Positions 44,517 to 53,593 of a stretch of DNA of 64,000 nucleotides are shown here, one piece after another. The notes under the pieces were generated by a model that saw only the letters and a program-made list of their open reading frames with translations, had not been told where the DNA came from and searched no databases. Source of the DNA: Streptomyces bauhiniae (GTDB lineage: Bacteria; Actinomycetota; Actinomycetes; Streptomycetales; Streptomycetaceae). The translations under genes were made by a program, and so were the position numbers. How positions within the stretch are numbered: the first letter of the stretch is position 1; each line of letters starts with the position of its first letter. The stretch is from positions 372,001-436,000 of the forward strand of contig NZ_SRRT01000004.1 in assembly GCF_004784475.1 (NCBI RefSeq). The letters run 5' to 3'.

Positions 44517-46445
44517 CTAGTCGCGCGCGGACTCCACCGAGTCCATGGCGTCCGTGTCCTGGCCGAAGCGGCCGTCGATCCTGGCGACCAGACCGGTGAC
44601 CTGGCGGGCGATGTCGGGGGCGGTCAGCCCGATCTCGGCCATGACCTCGGCGCGCGAGGCGTGGTCGAGGAAGCGGGGCGGGATGCCGAAGTCGCGCAGC
44701 GGCACGTCCACGCCCGCGTCGCGCAGCGCCTGGGCGATCGTGGAGCCGACACCGCCGACACGGCTGTTGTCCTCGACGGTGACGACCACCCGGTGCCGCT
44801 CGGCCAGCGGGGCCATCGCCTCGTCCACCGGCTTGACCCAGCGGGGGTCGACCACGGTGGTGGAGATGCCCTGCTTGTCGAGCAGCGTGGCGATCTCCAG
44901 GCACATCGGGGCGAGCGCGCCGACCGACACCAGCAGCACGTCCGGGCGCTCGGTGCCCGGCTCGCGCAGCACGTCCATGCCGCCCACCCGGCGCACGGCC
45001 GGTACGGCGGGGCCGACGGCGCCCTTGGAGAAGCGGACCACGGTCGGCGCGTCCTCGACGGCGACGGCCTCGCGGAGCTGGGCGCGTACCTGGTCGGCGT
45101 CGCGCGGGGCGGCGAGCCGGAGGCCGGGGACGACCTGGAGGATCGACATGTCCCACATGCCGTTGTGGGAGGCGCCGTCGGTGCCGGTGACACCGGCGCG
45201 GTCCAGGACGAAGGTCACCCCGCACTTGTGCAGGGCGACGTCCATCAGGACCTGGTCGAAGGCGCGGTTGAGGAAGGTGGCGTACACCGCGAAGACCGGG
45301 TGCACCCCGCCGTGCGCGAGGCCGGCCGCGGAGACGGCGCCGTGCTGCTCGGCGATGCCGACGTCGTAGACCCGCTCGGGGAAGCGCTTGGCGAACTTGT
45401 CCAGGCCGACCGGCTGGAGCATGGCCGCGGTGATCGCGACGATGTCCTCGCGCTCCTCGCCGAGCTTCACCATCTCCTCGCCGAAGACGGAGGTCCAGTC
45501 GGCGCCGGAGGAGGCGATGGGCAGGCCGGTGTCGGGGTGGATCTTGCCCACCGCGTGGAACCGGTCGGCCTCGTCCTGGAGGGCGGGCTGATAGCCGCGG
45601 CCCTTCTCGGTGAGGCAGTGCACGATGACCGGGCCGCCGAACCGCTTGGCGCGCACCAGCGCGGACTCCAGCGCCTCGATGTCGTGGCCGTCGATCGGGC
45701 CGACGTACTTCAGGCCGAGGTCCTCGAACATGCCCTGCGGGGCGATGAAGTCCTTCAGGCCCTTCTTGGCGCCGTGCAGGGTGTCGTAGAGCGGGCGGCC
45801 GACGACCGGGGTGCGGTCCAGCAGGTCCTTGGTGCGGGCGAGGAAGCGCTCGTAGCCGTCGCTGGTGCGCAGGGTGGCCAGGTGGTTGGCCATGCCGCCG
45901 ATGGTGGGCGCGTAGGAGCGCTCGTTGTCGTTGACGACGATGACGAGCGGGCGGTCCTTGGCCTCGGCGATGTTGTTCAGCGCCTCCCAGGCCATGCCGC
46001 CGGTCAGCGCGCCGTCGCCGATGACCGCGACCACGCGGTCGTCGGACTTCTTCAGCTCGTTGGCCTTGGCGATGCCGTCGGCCCAGCCGAGCACCGTGGA
46101 GGCGTGGCTGTTCTCGATGACGTCGTGCTCCGACTCGCTCTGCGCCGGGTAGCCGGAGAGGCCGCCCTTCATCTTCAGGCGGGAGAAGTCCTGGCGCCCG
46201 GTGAGGAGCTTGTGGACGTAGGACTGGTGGCCGGTGTCCCACAGCACCTTGTCGGCGGGCGAGTGGAAGACCCGGTGCAGGGCGATGGTCAGCTCCACCA
46301 CACCGAGGTTGGGGCCGAGGTGACCGCCGGTCTTGGACACGGCCTCCACGAGGAAGGTCCGGATCTCCTCAGCAAGCTGGTTCAGCTCCTCCAGGCTGAG
46401 CCGGTCCAGATCGCGCGGTCCCGTGATGCGGGTCAGCAGCGGCAC
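44517..46445 (-). CDS. dxs: 1-deoxy-D-xylulose-5-phosphate synthase
   Basis: First enzyme of the MEP isoprenoid pathway, condensing pyruvate and glyceraldehyde-3-phosphate with thiamine diphosphate. 642 residues from GTG 46445, chosen for AAGGAGG five nt upstream; the frame stays open to 46547. Motifs: [40 protein letters not shown]-binding [18 protein letters not shown], the transketolase pyrimidine domain with [18 protein letters not shown], and the C-terminal [12 protein letters not shown]. Intact. No other MEP gene is adjacent. Confidence 0.97.
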   Translation of the reverse strand: MPLLTRITGPRDLDRLSLEELNQLAEEIRTFLVEAVSKTGGHLGPNLGVVELTIALHRVFHSPADKVLWDTGHQSYVHKLLTGRQDFSRLKMKGGLSGYPAQSESEHDVIENSHASTVLGWADGIAKANELKKSDDRVVAVIGDGALTGGMAWEALNNIAEAKDRPLVIVVNDNERSYAPTIGGMANHLATLRTSDGYERFLARTKDLLDRTPVVGRPLYDTLHGAKKGLKDFIAPQGMFEDLGLKYVGPIDGHDIEALESALVRAKRFGGPVIVHCLTEKGRGYQPALQDEADRFHAVGKIHPDTGLPIASSGADWTSVFGEEMVKLGEEREDIVAITAAMLQPVGLDKFAKRFPERVYDVGIAEQHGAVSAAGLAHGGVHPVFAVYATFLNRAFDQVLMDVALHKCGVTFVLDRAGVTGTDGASHNGMWDMSILQVVPGLRLAAPRDADQVRAQLREAVAVEDAPTVVRFSKGAVGPAVPAVRRVGGMDVLREPGTERPDVLLVSVGALAPMCLEIATLLDKQGISTTVVDPRWVKPVDEAMAPLAERHRVVVTVEDNSRVGGVGSTIAQALRDAGVDVPLRDFGIPPRFLDHASRAEVMAEIGLTAPDIARQVTGLVARIDGRFGQDTDAMDSVESARD

Positions 46446-46596
46446 CCGTGCCTCCTTGCAGTATGAGCTGATCGAGCTGTTGCCGGGCTTGATGAGTCTA
46501 ATGTTCCGCCCCGGCGGCCGATGGCCGGGCGGTGCCCCCGTAGTCATGCGAACGGCCCCACCCCCGGTGGACGGGGGCGTGGCCAGGGGAAACGCA

Positions 46597-46628
46597 GGAG
46601 GCCCGGCGCATCGTCGCGCCGGGCCTCC
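46597..46628 (-). terminator. Terminator after xylH
   Basis: A perfect 13-bp GC stem (46597-46609 with 46616-46628), 6-nt loop, beginning 16 nt after the xylH stop. Ends the xylFGH transcript. Confidence 0.88.
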
Positions 46629-46643
46629 CAGTGCCTGCCGAGC

Positions 46644-47936
46644 TTACGCGCGGCCGGCCGACTTCTGGGTCTTGCGGGTCACCGCGTCGATGACGACGGT
46701 CGCCAGCAGGACGCCACCGGTGATCATGTACTGCACCGGGGAGGGGATGCCCTGGAGGGCCAGGCCGTACTGGATCGAGACGATGACCAGCACACCGAGG
46801 AGCGCGTTCCAGGTGCGGCCGCGGCCGCCGAAGAGGGAGGTGCCGCCGATGACGGCCGCCGCGATGGCGTTCATCAGGAGGTCACCGCCGCCCGCGCCCT
46901 GGTTGGCGGAGGCGATCTTGGAGGCGATGAACAGACCGCCCAGCGCCGCGAAGGTACCGGAGATGGCGAACACCGAGATGCGGACCAGGTCCACGTTGAT
47001 ACCGGCACGGCGGGACGCCTCGACGCTGCCGCCGAGCGCGAACACCTTGCGGCCGTAGGCCGTGCGGCGCAGCACGAAGTCGGTGACGAAGAGGACCGCG
47101 ACGAAGATCACGACCGCCAGCGGCAGACCCTTGTACTGGTTGAAGACGATCGCCACGGCGAAGGAGACCAGGCCCAGCAGCACGGTGCGCAGGACGATCT
47201 CGCTCAGCGGCTTCGACGGCACCCCGGCCGCGTCACGGCGCTTGTTGCCGAGGAAGGAGCTGACGAAGAACAGCACCGTCACCACGGCGGCCAGGCCGTA
47301 GGCGGCGGCCACGTCGGAGAAGTAGTAGCTGGTCAGGTTGGCGACCAGGCCGTCACTGTTCAGGTTGATCGTGCCGTTGTCGCCCAGGATCTTGAGCATC
47401 AGGCCGTTCCAGAACAGCAGTCCCGCCAGGGTGACGGCGAAGGCCGGCACACCGATCTTGGCGAAGAAGAAGCCCTGGATGGCACCGGCGACGGTGCCCG
47501 TGAGGATCGCCAGCACGAAGGCCAGCACCTCGTTCATACCGTTGGTGATGTTCAGGACCGCGAAGGTCGCGCCCGCGACACCGGAGAGGGAGCCGACCGA
47601 GAGGTCGATCTCGCCGAGCAGCAGGACGAACACGATACCGACGGCGATCATGCCCGTGCCGACCATGGCGACGGAGATGTCGGAGAGGTTGCCCGCGGTG
47701 AGGAAGTTGGAGTTCAGGCTCTGGAAGATGATCCAGATGACGATGAGTCCGACCACGACGGGCATCGAGCCCAGGTCGCCGGCCTTCATCTTGCGCTTGA
47801 ACTCGCCCACGTAGCCCGCGAGTCCCTGCTCGCGCACGAGCAGCCGGGGGTCGACGGCGACACCGGCGCCGGGGGCGGCCTCCGGGTTCACCGCGGCGGC
47901 GTCACCCGCGGGGGTGGAGGTCTTCTCGATGCTCAC
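46644..47936 (-). CDS. xylH: Sugar (xylose-type) ABC transporter permease XylH
   Basis: A 430-residue permease of the ribose/xylose (CUT2) class with about ten hydrophobic segments. The N-terminus is soluble (MSIEKTSTPAGDAAAV). GEIDLSVGSLSGVAGA and FALGGSVEASRRAGINVD are typical CUT2 permease motifs. The GTG start overlaps the xylG stop by 4 nt. Identification as xylH rests on the adjacent xylF, xylG and Rok7B7 genes, an arrangement known for xylose uptake in S. coelicolor. Confidence 0.9.
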   Translation of the reverse strand: MSIEKTSTPAGDAAAVNPEAAPGAGVAVDPRLLVREQGLAGYVGEFKRKMKAGDLGSMPVVVGLIVIWIIFQSLNSNFLTAGNLSDISVAMVGTGMIAVGIVFVLLLGEIDLSVGSLSGVAGATFAVLNITNGMNEVLAFVLAILTGTVAGAIQGFFFAKIGVPAFAVTLAGLLFWNGLMLKILGDNGTINLNSDGLVANLTSYYFSDVAAAYGLAAVVTVLFFVSSFLGNKRRDAAGVPSKPLSEIVLRTVLLGLVSFAVAIVFNQYKGLPLAVVIFVAVLFVTDFVLRRTAYGRKVFALGGSVEASRRAGINVDLVRISVFAISGTFAALGGLFIASKIASANQGAGGGDLLMNAIAAAVIGGTSLFGGRGRTWNALLGVLVIVSIQYGLALQGIPSPVQYMITGGVLLATVVIDAVTRKTQKSAGRA

Positions 47937-48715
47937 TTCTTGATCTCCCCATTGGTGCGCGCCGCACGACGGGTGACGGCATTGTCCGAGGCGCCGGTGA
48001 TGGCGGAGATGATCTCTTCCTGCGAGGTCGACTTGACCTCGAAGACGCCGTTGTTGCGGCCCAGGCGCAGCACGGCCACCTTGTCGGCGACCGCCTTGAC
48101 GTCGGCCATGTTGTGGCTGATCAGGATCACGGCGTGGCCGCGCTCCCGCAGCCGCTCGACCAGGTCGAGGACCTGGGCGGTCTGCTCGACACCGAGCGCG
48201 GCGGTCGGCTCGTCGAGGATCACCAGCTTGGGCTCGCCGAGCATGGAGCGGGCGATGGCCACGACCTGGCGCTGACCGCCGGAGAGCGAGGCGATCGGGA
48301 TACGGACGCTGGGGATGCGGATCGAGAGCTGGTCCAGCAGCTCACGCGAGCGCCGCTCCATCTCGACCTCGTCCAGGACGCCCGCGCGGCGGATCTCCCG
48401 GCCCAGGTAGAGGTTGCCGACGACATCGATGTTGTCGCACAGCGCGAGGTCCTGGTACACCGTCGCGATGCCCAGGTTCTGGGCGTCGTGCGGCTTGTTG
48501 ACCTGGACGGATTTGCCGTCCCATTCGATGACACCCTCATCGATGGGGTGCACGCCGGCGATCGTCTTGACCAGCGTGGACTTTCCGGCACCGTTGTCGC
48601 CCACCAGGGCGACCACCTCACCGGCGTGGACCTCCAGCGTGACATCGGTGAGCGCCTGGACGGCACCGAATCGCTTGGAGACTCCGCGCAACGCCAGCAC
48701 GGGCGTAGCGGACAC
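47933..48715 (-). CDS. xylG: Sugar (xylose-type) ABC transporter ATP-binding protein XylG, single ABC domain
   Basis: A 260-residue ATPase: Walker A GDNGAGKST, Q-loop VYQDLALCDN, signature LSGGQRQVV, Walker B LVILDEPTAALG, H-loop ILISHN. Unlike E. coli XylG or RbsA (about 500 residues, two ABC domains), this has one domain, so it presumably works as a homodimer. I favour GTG 48715, with GAAGGAG nine nt upstream; ATG 48724 abuts that site directly. A hairpin-rich 182-bp gap separates it from xylF. Confidence 0.9.
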   Translation of the reverse strand: MSATPVLALRGVSKRFGAVQALTDVTLEVHAGEVVALVGDNGAGKSTLVKTIAGVHPIDEGVIEWDGKSVQVNKPHDAQNLGIATVYQDLALCDNIDVVGNLYLGREIRRAGVLDEVEMERRSRELLDQLSIRIPSVRIPIASLSGGQRQVVAIARSMLGEPKLVILDEPTAALGVEQTAQVLDLVERLRERGHAVILISHNMADVKAVADKVAVLRLGRNNGVFEVKSTSQEEIISAITGASDNAVTRRAARTNGEIKK

Positions 48716-48779
48716 GTGAACCATCTCCTTCGCCGCCTGACCCGGCGGGAGGTTGTGCAGAAGTTTGGGGGAATTCCGT

Positions 48780-48830
48780 CCGGCGCCCCGCGCCGAGCTT
48801 GCGGGGCTGTGTGTAGGCGCGGGGCGCCGG
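48780..48830 (-). terminator. Perfect 15-bp hairpin between xylF and xylG
   Basis: Arms 48780-48794 and 48816-48830 are fully complementary with a 21-nt loop. Lying inside the xylFGH operon it is probably a partial terminator or mRNA-stability element that lowers ATPase/permease expression relative to the binding protein. Confidence 0.75.
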
Positions 48831-48853
48831 AGGAGCCTGAGCGGCCCTTACCG

Positions 48854-48882
48854 CCCCGCCGGCGGGTATCCGGCCGGCGGGG
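48854..48882 (-). terminator. Second hairpin just after xylF
   Basis: A perfect 9-bp stem CCCCGCCGG (48854-48862) with 48874-48882, 11-nt loop, 15 nt after the xylF stop. Works with the 15-bp hairpin as a tandem intra-operon element. Confidence 0.65.
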
Positions 48883-48897
48883 GAAGGGGTCCGTCGG

Positions 48898-50013
48898 TTA
48901 CTTCAGGCCGGCCTTGTCGCAGGCGGCCTTGTACTGGGCGGTGCAGATGTCCGACACCGTGTAGACGCCGTCCTTGATGACGGTGTCCTTGATGTTGTCC
49001 TTGGTCAGCGAGGTGACGGCGACCAGGATGGACGGAACACCCTTGGTGGTGGGGCTGTCGACCTTGTCCTTGGCGACGGAGTCCAGCGACTTGCCCTGCG
49101 CCAGGTTGACGGCCATCTCCGCGGCGGCGTCGGCCTCCGGGGCGTACGGCTTGTAGACGCTCATGTACTGGGCACCGGAGACGATGCGCTGCACACCGGC
49201 GAGCTCGGCGTCCTGGCCGGTGACCGGGATGTTGGCGATGCCCGCGGACTTGAGGGCGGTGATGATACCGCCGGCCATGCCGTCGTTGGCGGAGTAGACG
49301 CCGATGATGTTCTTCTTGCCCAGGGCCGAGATGGCGCCCTCCATGTTGGAGTTGGCGTTCTCCGGCTTCCACTCCTTGGTGTCGTACTCCTTGCCGACGT
49401 TCACCTTGCCGTCGAGGACGTCGTGCGCGCCCTTCTTGAACTGGGCGGCGTTCGGGTCCGTGGAGGAGCCGTTCATCATGACGATCTTGCCGGACTTGGC
49501 CTTGGAGCCCAGGGCCTTCAGGAGGGCCTCGCCCTGCGTCTTGCCGACGGTCTCGTTGTCGAACGAGGTGTAGGCGTCGATCGGGCCCTGCGCCAGGCGG
49601 TCGTAGGCGACGACGGGGATACCGGCGTCCTTGGCCTTCTGCACCGAGTTCTTGATCGCAGCGGCGTCCACCGCGTCGATGATCAGGACGTCCACCTTGT
49701 TGGTGATCATGGTGTCGACCTGCTGGTTCTGCTGGGTCGCGTCCTGCTTGGCGTTGGCGTAGACGACCTTGCCCTTGCCGTTCGTCAGCTCCGAGACCTT
49801 CTTCTCGATGAGCGGACGGTCGAACTTCTCGTAACGCGCGGTCTGGTTCTCCGGCAGCAGCAGGCCGACGGTGATCGCGTCGCCCTTCTTCTTGCTGTCG
49901 GCGGACTTGTCAGCACCGCCAGTGGACTCCTTGGCACTGCCGCAGGCGGCCAGCGAGACGGCCATGGCACCAGCAGCAACGGCGAAGGCCGCACGACGCA
50001 TACGCGTGTTCAC
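48898..50013 (-). CDS. xylF: Xylose-type ABC transporter substrate-binding lipoprotein XylF
   Basis: A 371-residue periplasmic-binding-fold lipoprotein. Signal peptide with lipobox VSLAAC (Cys24), then ITVGLLLPENQTARYEKFDRPLIEKKV, VDVLIIDAVDAAAIKNSV, GIPVVAYDRLAQGPIDAYTSFDNETVG and IANIPVTGQDAELAGVQRI, all characteristic of D-xylose-binding proteins rather than ribose ones. The GTG start has GGGAGG eight nt upstream. First gene of xylFGH; a Rok7B7-type motif lies at 50088-50100. Confidence 0.93.
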   Translation of the reverse strand: MNTRMRRAAFAVAAGAMAVSLAACGSAKESTGGADKSADSKKKGDAITVGLLLPENQTARYEKFDRPLIEKKVSELTNGKGKVVYANAKQDATQQNQQVDTMITNKVDVLIIDAVDAAAIKNSVQKAKDAGIPVVAYDRLAQGPIDAYTSFDNETVGKTQGEALLKALGSKAKSGKIVMMNGSSTDPNAAQFKKGAHDVLDGKVNVGKEYDTKEWKPENANSNMEGAISALGKKNIIGVYSANDGMAGGIITALKSAGIANIPVTGQDAELAGVQRIVSGAQYMSVYKPYAPEADAAAEMAVNLAQGKSLDSVAKDKVDSPTTKGVPSILVAVTSLTKDNIKDTVIKDGVYTVSDICTAQYKAACDKAGLK

Positions 50014-50087
50014 TTCAGAAACCTCCCTGACGAGGCCGCGTCGTTGCGGCCGAGGTGGCTGGAAGTCAACTCGGCCACGCGTTCGGC

Positions 50088-50100
50088 GTCAAGAAGTAAA
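50088..50100 (-). promoter_or_regulatory. Rok7B7-type binding motif upstream of xylF
   Basis: On the minus strand the 13-mer TTTACTTCTTGAC fits TTKAMKHSTTSAV, the Rok7B7 consensus as I remember it for S. coelicolor, at all 13 positions. It lies 75-87 bp before the xylF GTG, between rok7B7 and xylF. Confidence 0.7.
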
Positions 50101-50110
50101 TCCTTAACGA

Positions 50111-50128
50111 GATGGCAACGGTGCCATC
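50111..50128. promoter_or_regulatory. Inverted repeat GATGGCA-ACGG-TGCCATC upstream of xylF
   Basis: Perfect 7-bp arms with a 4-nt loop, 7 nt after the rok7B7 stop and just upstream of the Rok7B7-type motif. It may be the rok7B7 terminator or a second operator. Confidence 0.4.
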
Positions 50129-50134
50129 CGTTAT

Positions 50135-51367
50135 CTAAGTGAAGGCAGGAGCGACCACGGGCAGCGAGGCCGTGGCGGAGCCGTCGAGCAGGGTCGAATC
50201 ACCCATTTCGCTCAGCGCCAGGGCGAGCGCCCCGAGCACCTCGGCCCGTCCCCCAAGTGCCCCTGGGAGCACGGACAGTTGACGTCCCGCACTGGGGATC
50301 GCATAGCGTCCCACGGACTCCCGGATGGGGGCCAGCACCAGTTCCCCGGCCTCGGCCAGATCGCCGCCCAGGACGACCCGGCTGGGGTTCAGCAGGTTGC
50401 ACAGGTTGGCCACGCCGCTGCCGATGTGCCGGCCCACGTCGGCGATGACACGACGGCAGCCGGGGTCCCCGTCCCGCGCCAGCCGGACCACGCCCTCCAT
50501 GGTCAGGGCGCTGCCATGGCTCGGCTGGAGCAGCGGCAGGACGTACCGCGCGGCGGTGAAGGTCTCCAGGCAGCCGCGGTTGCCGCAGCGGCACACCGGG
50601 CCCCCCTCGTCGAGGGTGATGTGCCCGATCTCCCCGGCCGTCCCGCCGGGCCCCCGGTAGATCTGGCCGTTGATCACCAGACCGGCCCCGACCCCGCTGG
50701 CCACCTTGATGTAGGCGAGGTCGCGCACGCCCTTGCCGCTGCCCCAGACCAGCTCGCCGAGGGCGCCCAGGTTGGCGTCGTTGTCCACGTGCACGGGCAC
50801 GCCGAGCCGTTCGCGCAGTTCCTCGGCGGGCCGGGTGCCGCTCCAGCCGGGCAGGATCGAGGTGGAGCCCAGGGTGCCCGACTCCACGTCGATGGGCCCC
50901 GGTACGCCGAGACCGACCCCGGCGACCTTGCCCCGGTCCACGCCGGTGGCGGCGATCAGCCGGTCGATCAGCTCCTCGGCGCGGTCGAACCCCTGCGTCG
51001 AGGAGGCGTCCACGTCCAGCGGCTCGGACTCCTCGGCGAGCACCTGGTGGGCCAGGTTGCCGATGGCCACGCGCAGGTGGGTGTGGCCGAAGTCGACCCC
51101 GACCACTATCCCGGCGTCCCCGCTGAGCGAGACGCTGCGGGCCCGGCGGCCGCCCGCCGAGGTGGGCGTGACCTCCACGGTCCCGCCGTCCTTCAGCTCG
51201 CGCACGATGTTGGAGACCGTCGCGGCGGACAGGCCGGTCGTACGGGCGATCTCCGCCTGCGTGAGCGACCCGGCCAGCCGCACCGCCCGTACGACTCGTT
51301 CCAGGTTGGCTCGGTGCAGCGACGACTGCGACCCCGGAGTCTCCATCGACCCATCCACTCCCGACAT
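50135..51367 (-). CDS. rok7B7: ROK-family transcriptional regulator, Rok7B7 type
   Basis: About 410 residues. N-terminal winged helix (SSLHRANLERVVRAVRLAGSLTQAEIARTTGLSAATVSNIVRELKDGG), then a ROK sugar-kinase-like domain (IVVGVDFGHTHLRVAIGNLAHQ, GVGLGVPGPIDVESG, VHVDNDANLGALGE). The ROK zinc motif GHITLDEGGPVCRCGNRGCLETF is complete with CxCGxxGC. It lies between ngcEFG and xylFGH exactly as Rok7B7 (SCO6008) does, a regulator of xylose use, carbon repression and antibiotic production. The start is uncertain: ATG 51367 or 51346 (METPGSQSSL). A GTCAAG-TC-CTTGAC palindrome at 51468-51481 lies upstream. Confidence 0.88.
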   Translation of the reverse strand: MSGVDGSMETPGSQSSLHRANLERVVRAVRLAGSLTQAEIARTTGLSAATVSNIVRELKDGGTVEVTPTSAGGRRARSVSLSGDAGIVVGVDFGHTHLRVAIGNLAHQVLAEESEPLDVDASSTQGFDRAEELIDRLIAATGVDRGKVAGVGLGVPGPIDVESGTLGSTSILPGWSGTRPAEELRERLGVPVHVDNDANLGALGELVWGSGKGVRDLAYIKVASGVGAGLVINGQIYRGPGGTAGEIGHITLDEGGPVCRCGNRGCLETFTAARYVLPLLQPSHGSALTMEGVVRLARDGDPGCRRVIADVGRHIGSGVANLCNLLNPSRVVLGGDLAEAGELVLAPIRESVGRYAIPSAGRQLSVLPGALGGRAEVLGALALALSEMGDSTLLDGSATASLPVVAPAFT

Positions 51368-51640
51368 CGGCGGGCGGCCCCATCGCCACCCGTGGCCCAG
51401 GTCACATCTGCGGAACCGGGCCACTTACAAGTTATGAACTCCAAGCTCTGCTGAAGGGGTAACCGCAGTCAAGTCCTTGACGGAAATCGCTGACACTCGC
51501 CGTGATCCACCGTCCCTTCCACGAGTGGGTTTCAACGCGTGACGAGGCTGTGACCAGGCGTGGTTTCACGGGCTGACGTCGGGGTGCGCGCCGGGTGACC
51601 GGTAACTATCGCAAAGTGACCACCGATGTGCGGACGTGCG

Positions 51641-51669
51641 CCGGCCCCGGTGGGGCACACCGGGGCCGG
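51641..51669 (-). terminator. Terminator after ngcG
   Basis: A perfect 12-bp stem (51641-51652 with 51658-51669) and 5-nt loop, 17 nt after the ngcG stop. The gap 51368-51640 otherwise holds the rok7B7 promoter region. Confidence 0.85.
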
Positions 51670-51685
51670 TCCGAAGCGGTACGGG

Positions 51686-52600
51686 TTACTTCAGCGCGCC
51701 CGCCGTCAGTCCCGCGACCACCTGCCGCTGGAAGATGATGTACGCCGCAAGCACCGGCAGCATCGCCATCACCAGGCCCGCGAAGAGGCCGGACCAGTCG
51801 CCCTTGTAGCCCTGGCTGACGGCGAGTTGGACGAGTCCCTGGGTGAGCACCTTCTTGTCCGGGTCGGTGTTCAGCACCGTCGGCAGCATGTACTGGTTCC
51901 ACTGGCCGAGGAAGTTGAAGATGCCCACGCTGATCAGGCCGGGCCTGGCCATCGGCAGCATGATCTGGAAGAAGGTCCGGGTGTGCGAGGCACCGTCCAC
52001 GAAGGCCGCTTCCGCCACCGAAGTGGGCAGAGTACGGAAGAAAGCGGTCAGGAAGAAGACCGTGAACGGCAGTGAGTAGGCGATGTAGACCAGGATCAGT
52101 CCGTGGATCGTGTTCAGCATCCCCATGTTGTTCACGACGTAGAACAACGGGACCAGCGCGAGCATGATCGGGAAGCTCATGCCGCCGACGAACAGGTAGT
52201 AGATGAAGCGGTTGCCCGGGAAGTCGAAGCGGGCCAGCACATAGGCCGCCATCGAGCCGAGCACCAGGGTGCCGATCAGCGAACCCCCCACCACCAGCAC
52301 GGTGTTGAGGAAGTAGTCGCTCATGTGGGCCTGGGACCAGGCGCGAGACCAGTTGTCGAAGTGCAGCTTGTCCGGCAGCGCCCAGGGCGAGCCGAAGATG
52401 GAGCTGTCGTCCTTGAACGAGGTCATCACCGCCCACACCAGCGGCAGGACGACCATGACCGCCCAGATGACCAGCACGCCGTGCGAGAAGACGTTCAGGA
52501 CGGAGCCCTCGGAGCGGCGGCGGGCGCCGGGCCGGGGCGGGACCGCGTCGGTCTTCACGACGGGCGCGGGGGGCGGAACGGGAGCGTCGGTGGTTGTCAT
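51686..52600 (-). CDS. ngcG: Chitin-oligosaccharide/GlcNAc ABC transporter permease NgcG
   Basis: A 304-residue CUT1-type permease: Pro-rich cytoplasmic N-terminus, six helices, and the EAA loop EAAFVDGASHTRTFFQIMLPMARPGL around residue 205. Follows ngcF by 5 nt. Identity as ngcG rests on the three-gene order, the TAT-lipoprotein NgcE and the adjacent rok7B7, as in S. coelicolor. Confidence 0.9.
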   Translation of the reverse strand: MTTTDAPVPPPAPVVKTDAVPPRPGARRRSEGSVLNVFSHGVLVIWAVMVVLPLVWAVMTSFKDDSSIFGSPWALPDKLHFDNWSRAWSQAHMSDYFLNTVLVVGGSLIGTLVLGSMAAYVLARFDFPGNRFIYYLFVGGMSFPIMLALVPLFYVVNNMGMLNTIHGLILVYIAYSLPFTVFFLTAFFRTLPTSVAEAAFVDGASHTRTFFQIMLPMARPGLISVGIFNFLGQWNQYMLPTVLNTDPDKKVLTQGLVQLAVSQGYKGDWSGLFAGLVMAMLPVLAAYIIFQRQVVAGLTAGALK

Positions 52601-52605
52601 GGGGC

Positions 52606-53559
52606 TCAGTACTCCAGCCGCTCGCGGCGGCCCAGCCGCATCACGATCGCGGCGAACGCGAGCGTGACGACCAGCAGGGCGACGCCGATGGTGGTGGCGT
52701 AGGCGGCCTGACCGTCCCGGAACGCCTTCTGGTACACGTACAGGACCAGCACGGTGGTCGAGTAGTCGGGGCCGCCCGGACCGGTCGTCATGATCTGCAC
52801 GACCGCGAACGACTCGGCGCCGAGCGCGAGGATGCCCATGTAGACCCAGCCGGACTGCACCGTGTCCCACAGCAGCGGCAGGGTGACCCGGAAGAAGGTG
52901 GTCGCCCGGCCGGCCCCGTCCAGCAGCGCCGCCTCGTACAGCTCGGCCGGGATCGAGGCCATGCCGGCGCTGAACAGCACCACGAAGAAGCCGGTGGTGG
53001 ACCAGACCAGCACCGCCATCACGCACCACAGCGCGAGGTTCGGATCGCCGAGCCAGAGCGGCTGGAGGGAATCCAGCCCGATGCCGCGCAGGAACGAGTT
53101 GATCGCGCCGCTGTCCGGGTTGTAGGCGAAGGCGAACAGCAGGGCCACGATGGCGATCGAGAGCACCTGCGGAAAGAAATAGACGATCTTGTAGAAGCCG
53201 GAACCGCGCACCCCGGTGACCACCGGACCGCCCTTTCGGTGCCGGCCGCCCACATTGATCATGAAAGCGAAGAACAGGGCCATGCCGAGCGTCACCAGCG
53301 GCAGCAGCAGCGCGAAGAGCAGGCTGTGCGTCAACGACTTCCAGAAGATGTCGTCGTGCAGCATCCGGGTGTAGTTGTCGACACCGACCATGCTGAATTC
53401 GGGGCTCAGGCCGGTCCAGTCCGTGAACGAGTAGTAGATGGACTGGATGAACGGCCAGATCACAAAGAGTGCGTAGAGCCCGAGCGGGGCCGCGAGGAAC
53501 CCCGTGATGAATCCGTACTTGCCGTGCTGCATTGCCGGACGACCCCGTTCCTGGGACAC
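52606..53559 (-). CDS. ngcF: Chitin-oligosaccharide/GlcNAc ABC transporter permease NgcF
   Basis: A 317-residue permease with six helices; the first is FITGFLAAPLGLYALFVIWPFI. The EAA loop reads EAALLDGAGRATTFFRVTLPLLWDTV, typical of MalF-like CUT1 subunits. GTG 53559 is used here; ATG 53532 (MQHGKYGF) is an alternative, and neither has a strong ribosome site. Pairs with NgcG. No ATPase gene is in the operon; in Streptomyces CUT1 importers share the MsiK ATPase encoded elsewhere. Confidence 0.9.
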   Translation of the reverse strand: MSQERGRPAMQHGKYGFITGFLAAPLGLYALFVIWPFIQSIYYSFTDWTGLSPEFSMVGVDNYTRMLHDDIFWKSLTHSLLFALLLPLVTLGMALFFAFMINVGGRHRKGGPVVTGVRGSGFYKIVYFFPQVLSIAIVALLFAFAYNPDSGAINSFLRGIGLDSLQPLWLGDPNLALWCVMAVLVWSTTGFFVVLFSAGMASIPAELYEAALLDGAGRATTFFRVTLPLLWDTVQSGWVYMGILALGAESFAVVQIMTTGPGGPDYSTTVLVLYVYQKAFRDGQAAYATTIGVALLVVTLAFAAIVMRLGRRERLEY

Positions 53560-53593
53560 GTGCTGCCGCTGGTGACGAACCCGTGAGGGGGTG

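Noticed and set aside
42883..46242. Possible giant fusion of the amino-acid permease with an N-terminal extension across dxs
   Set aside because: The extension is the wrong frame of dxs; GGAGG before GTG 44370 marks the permease start.
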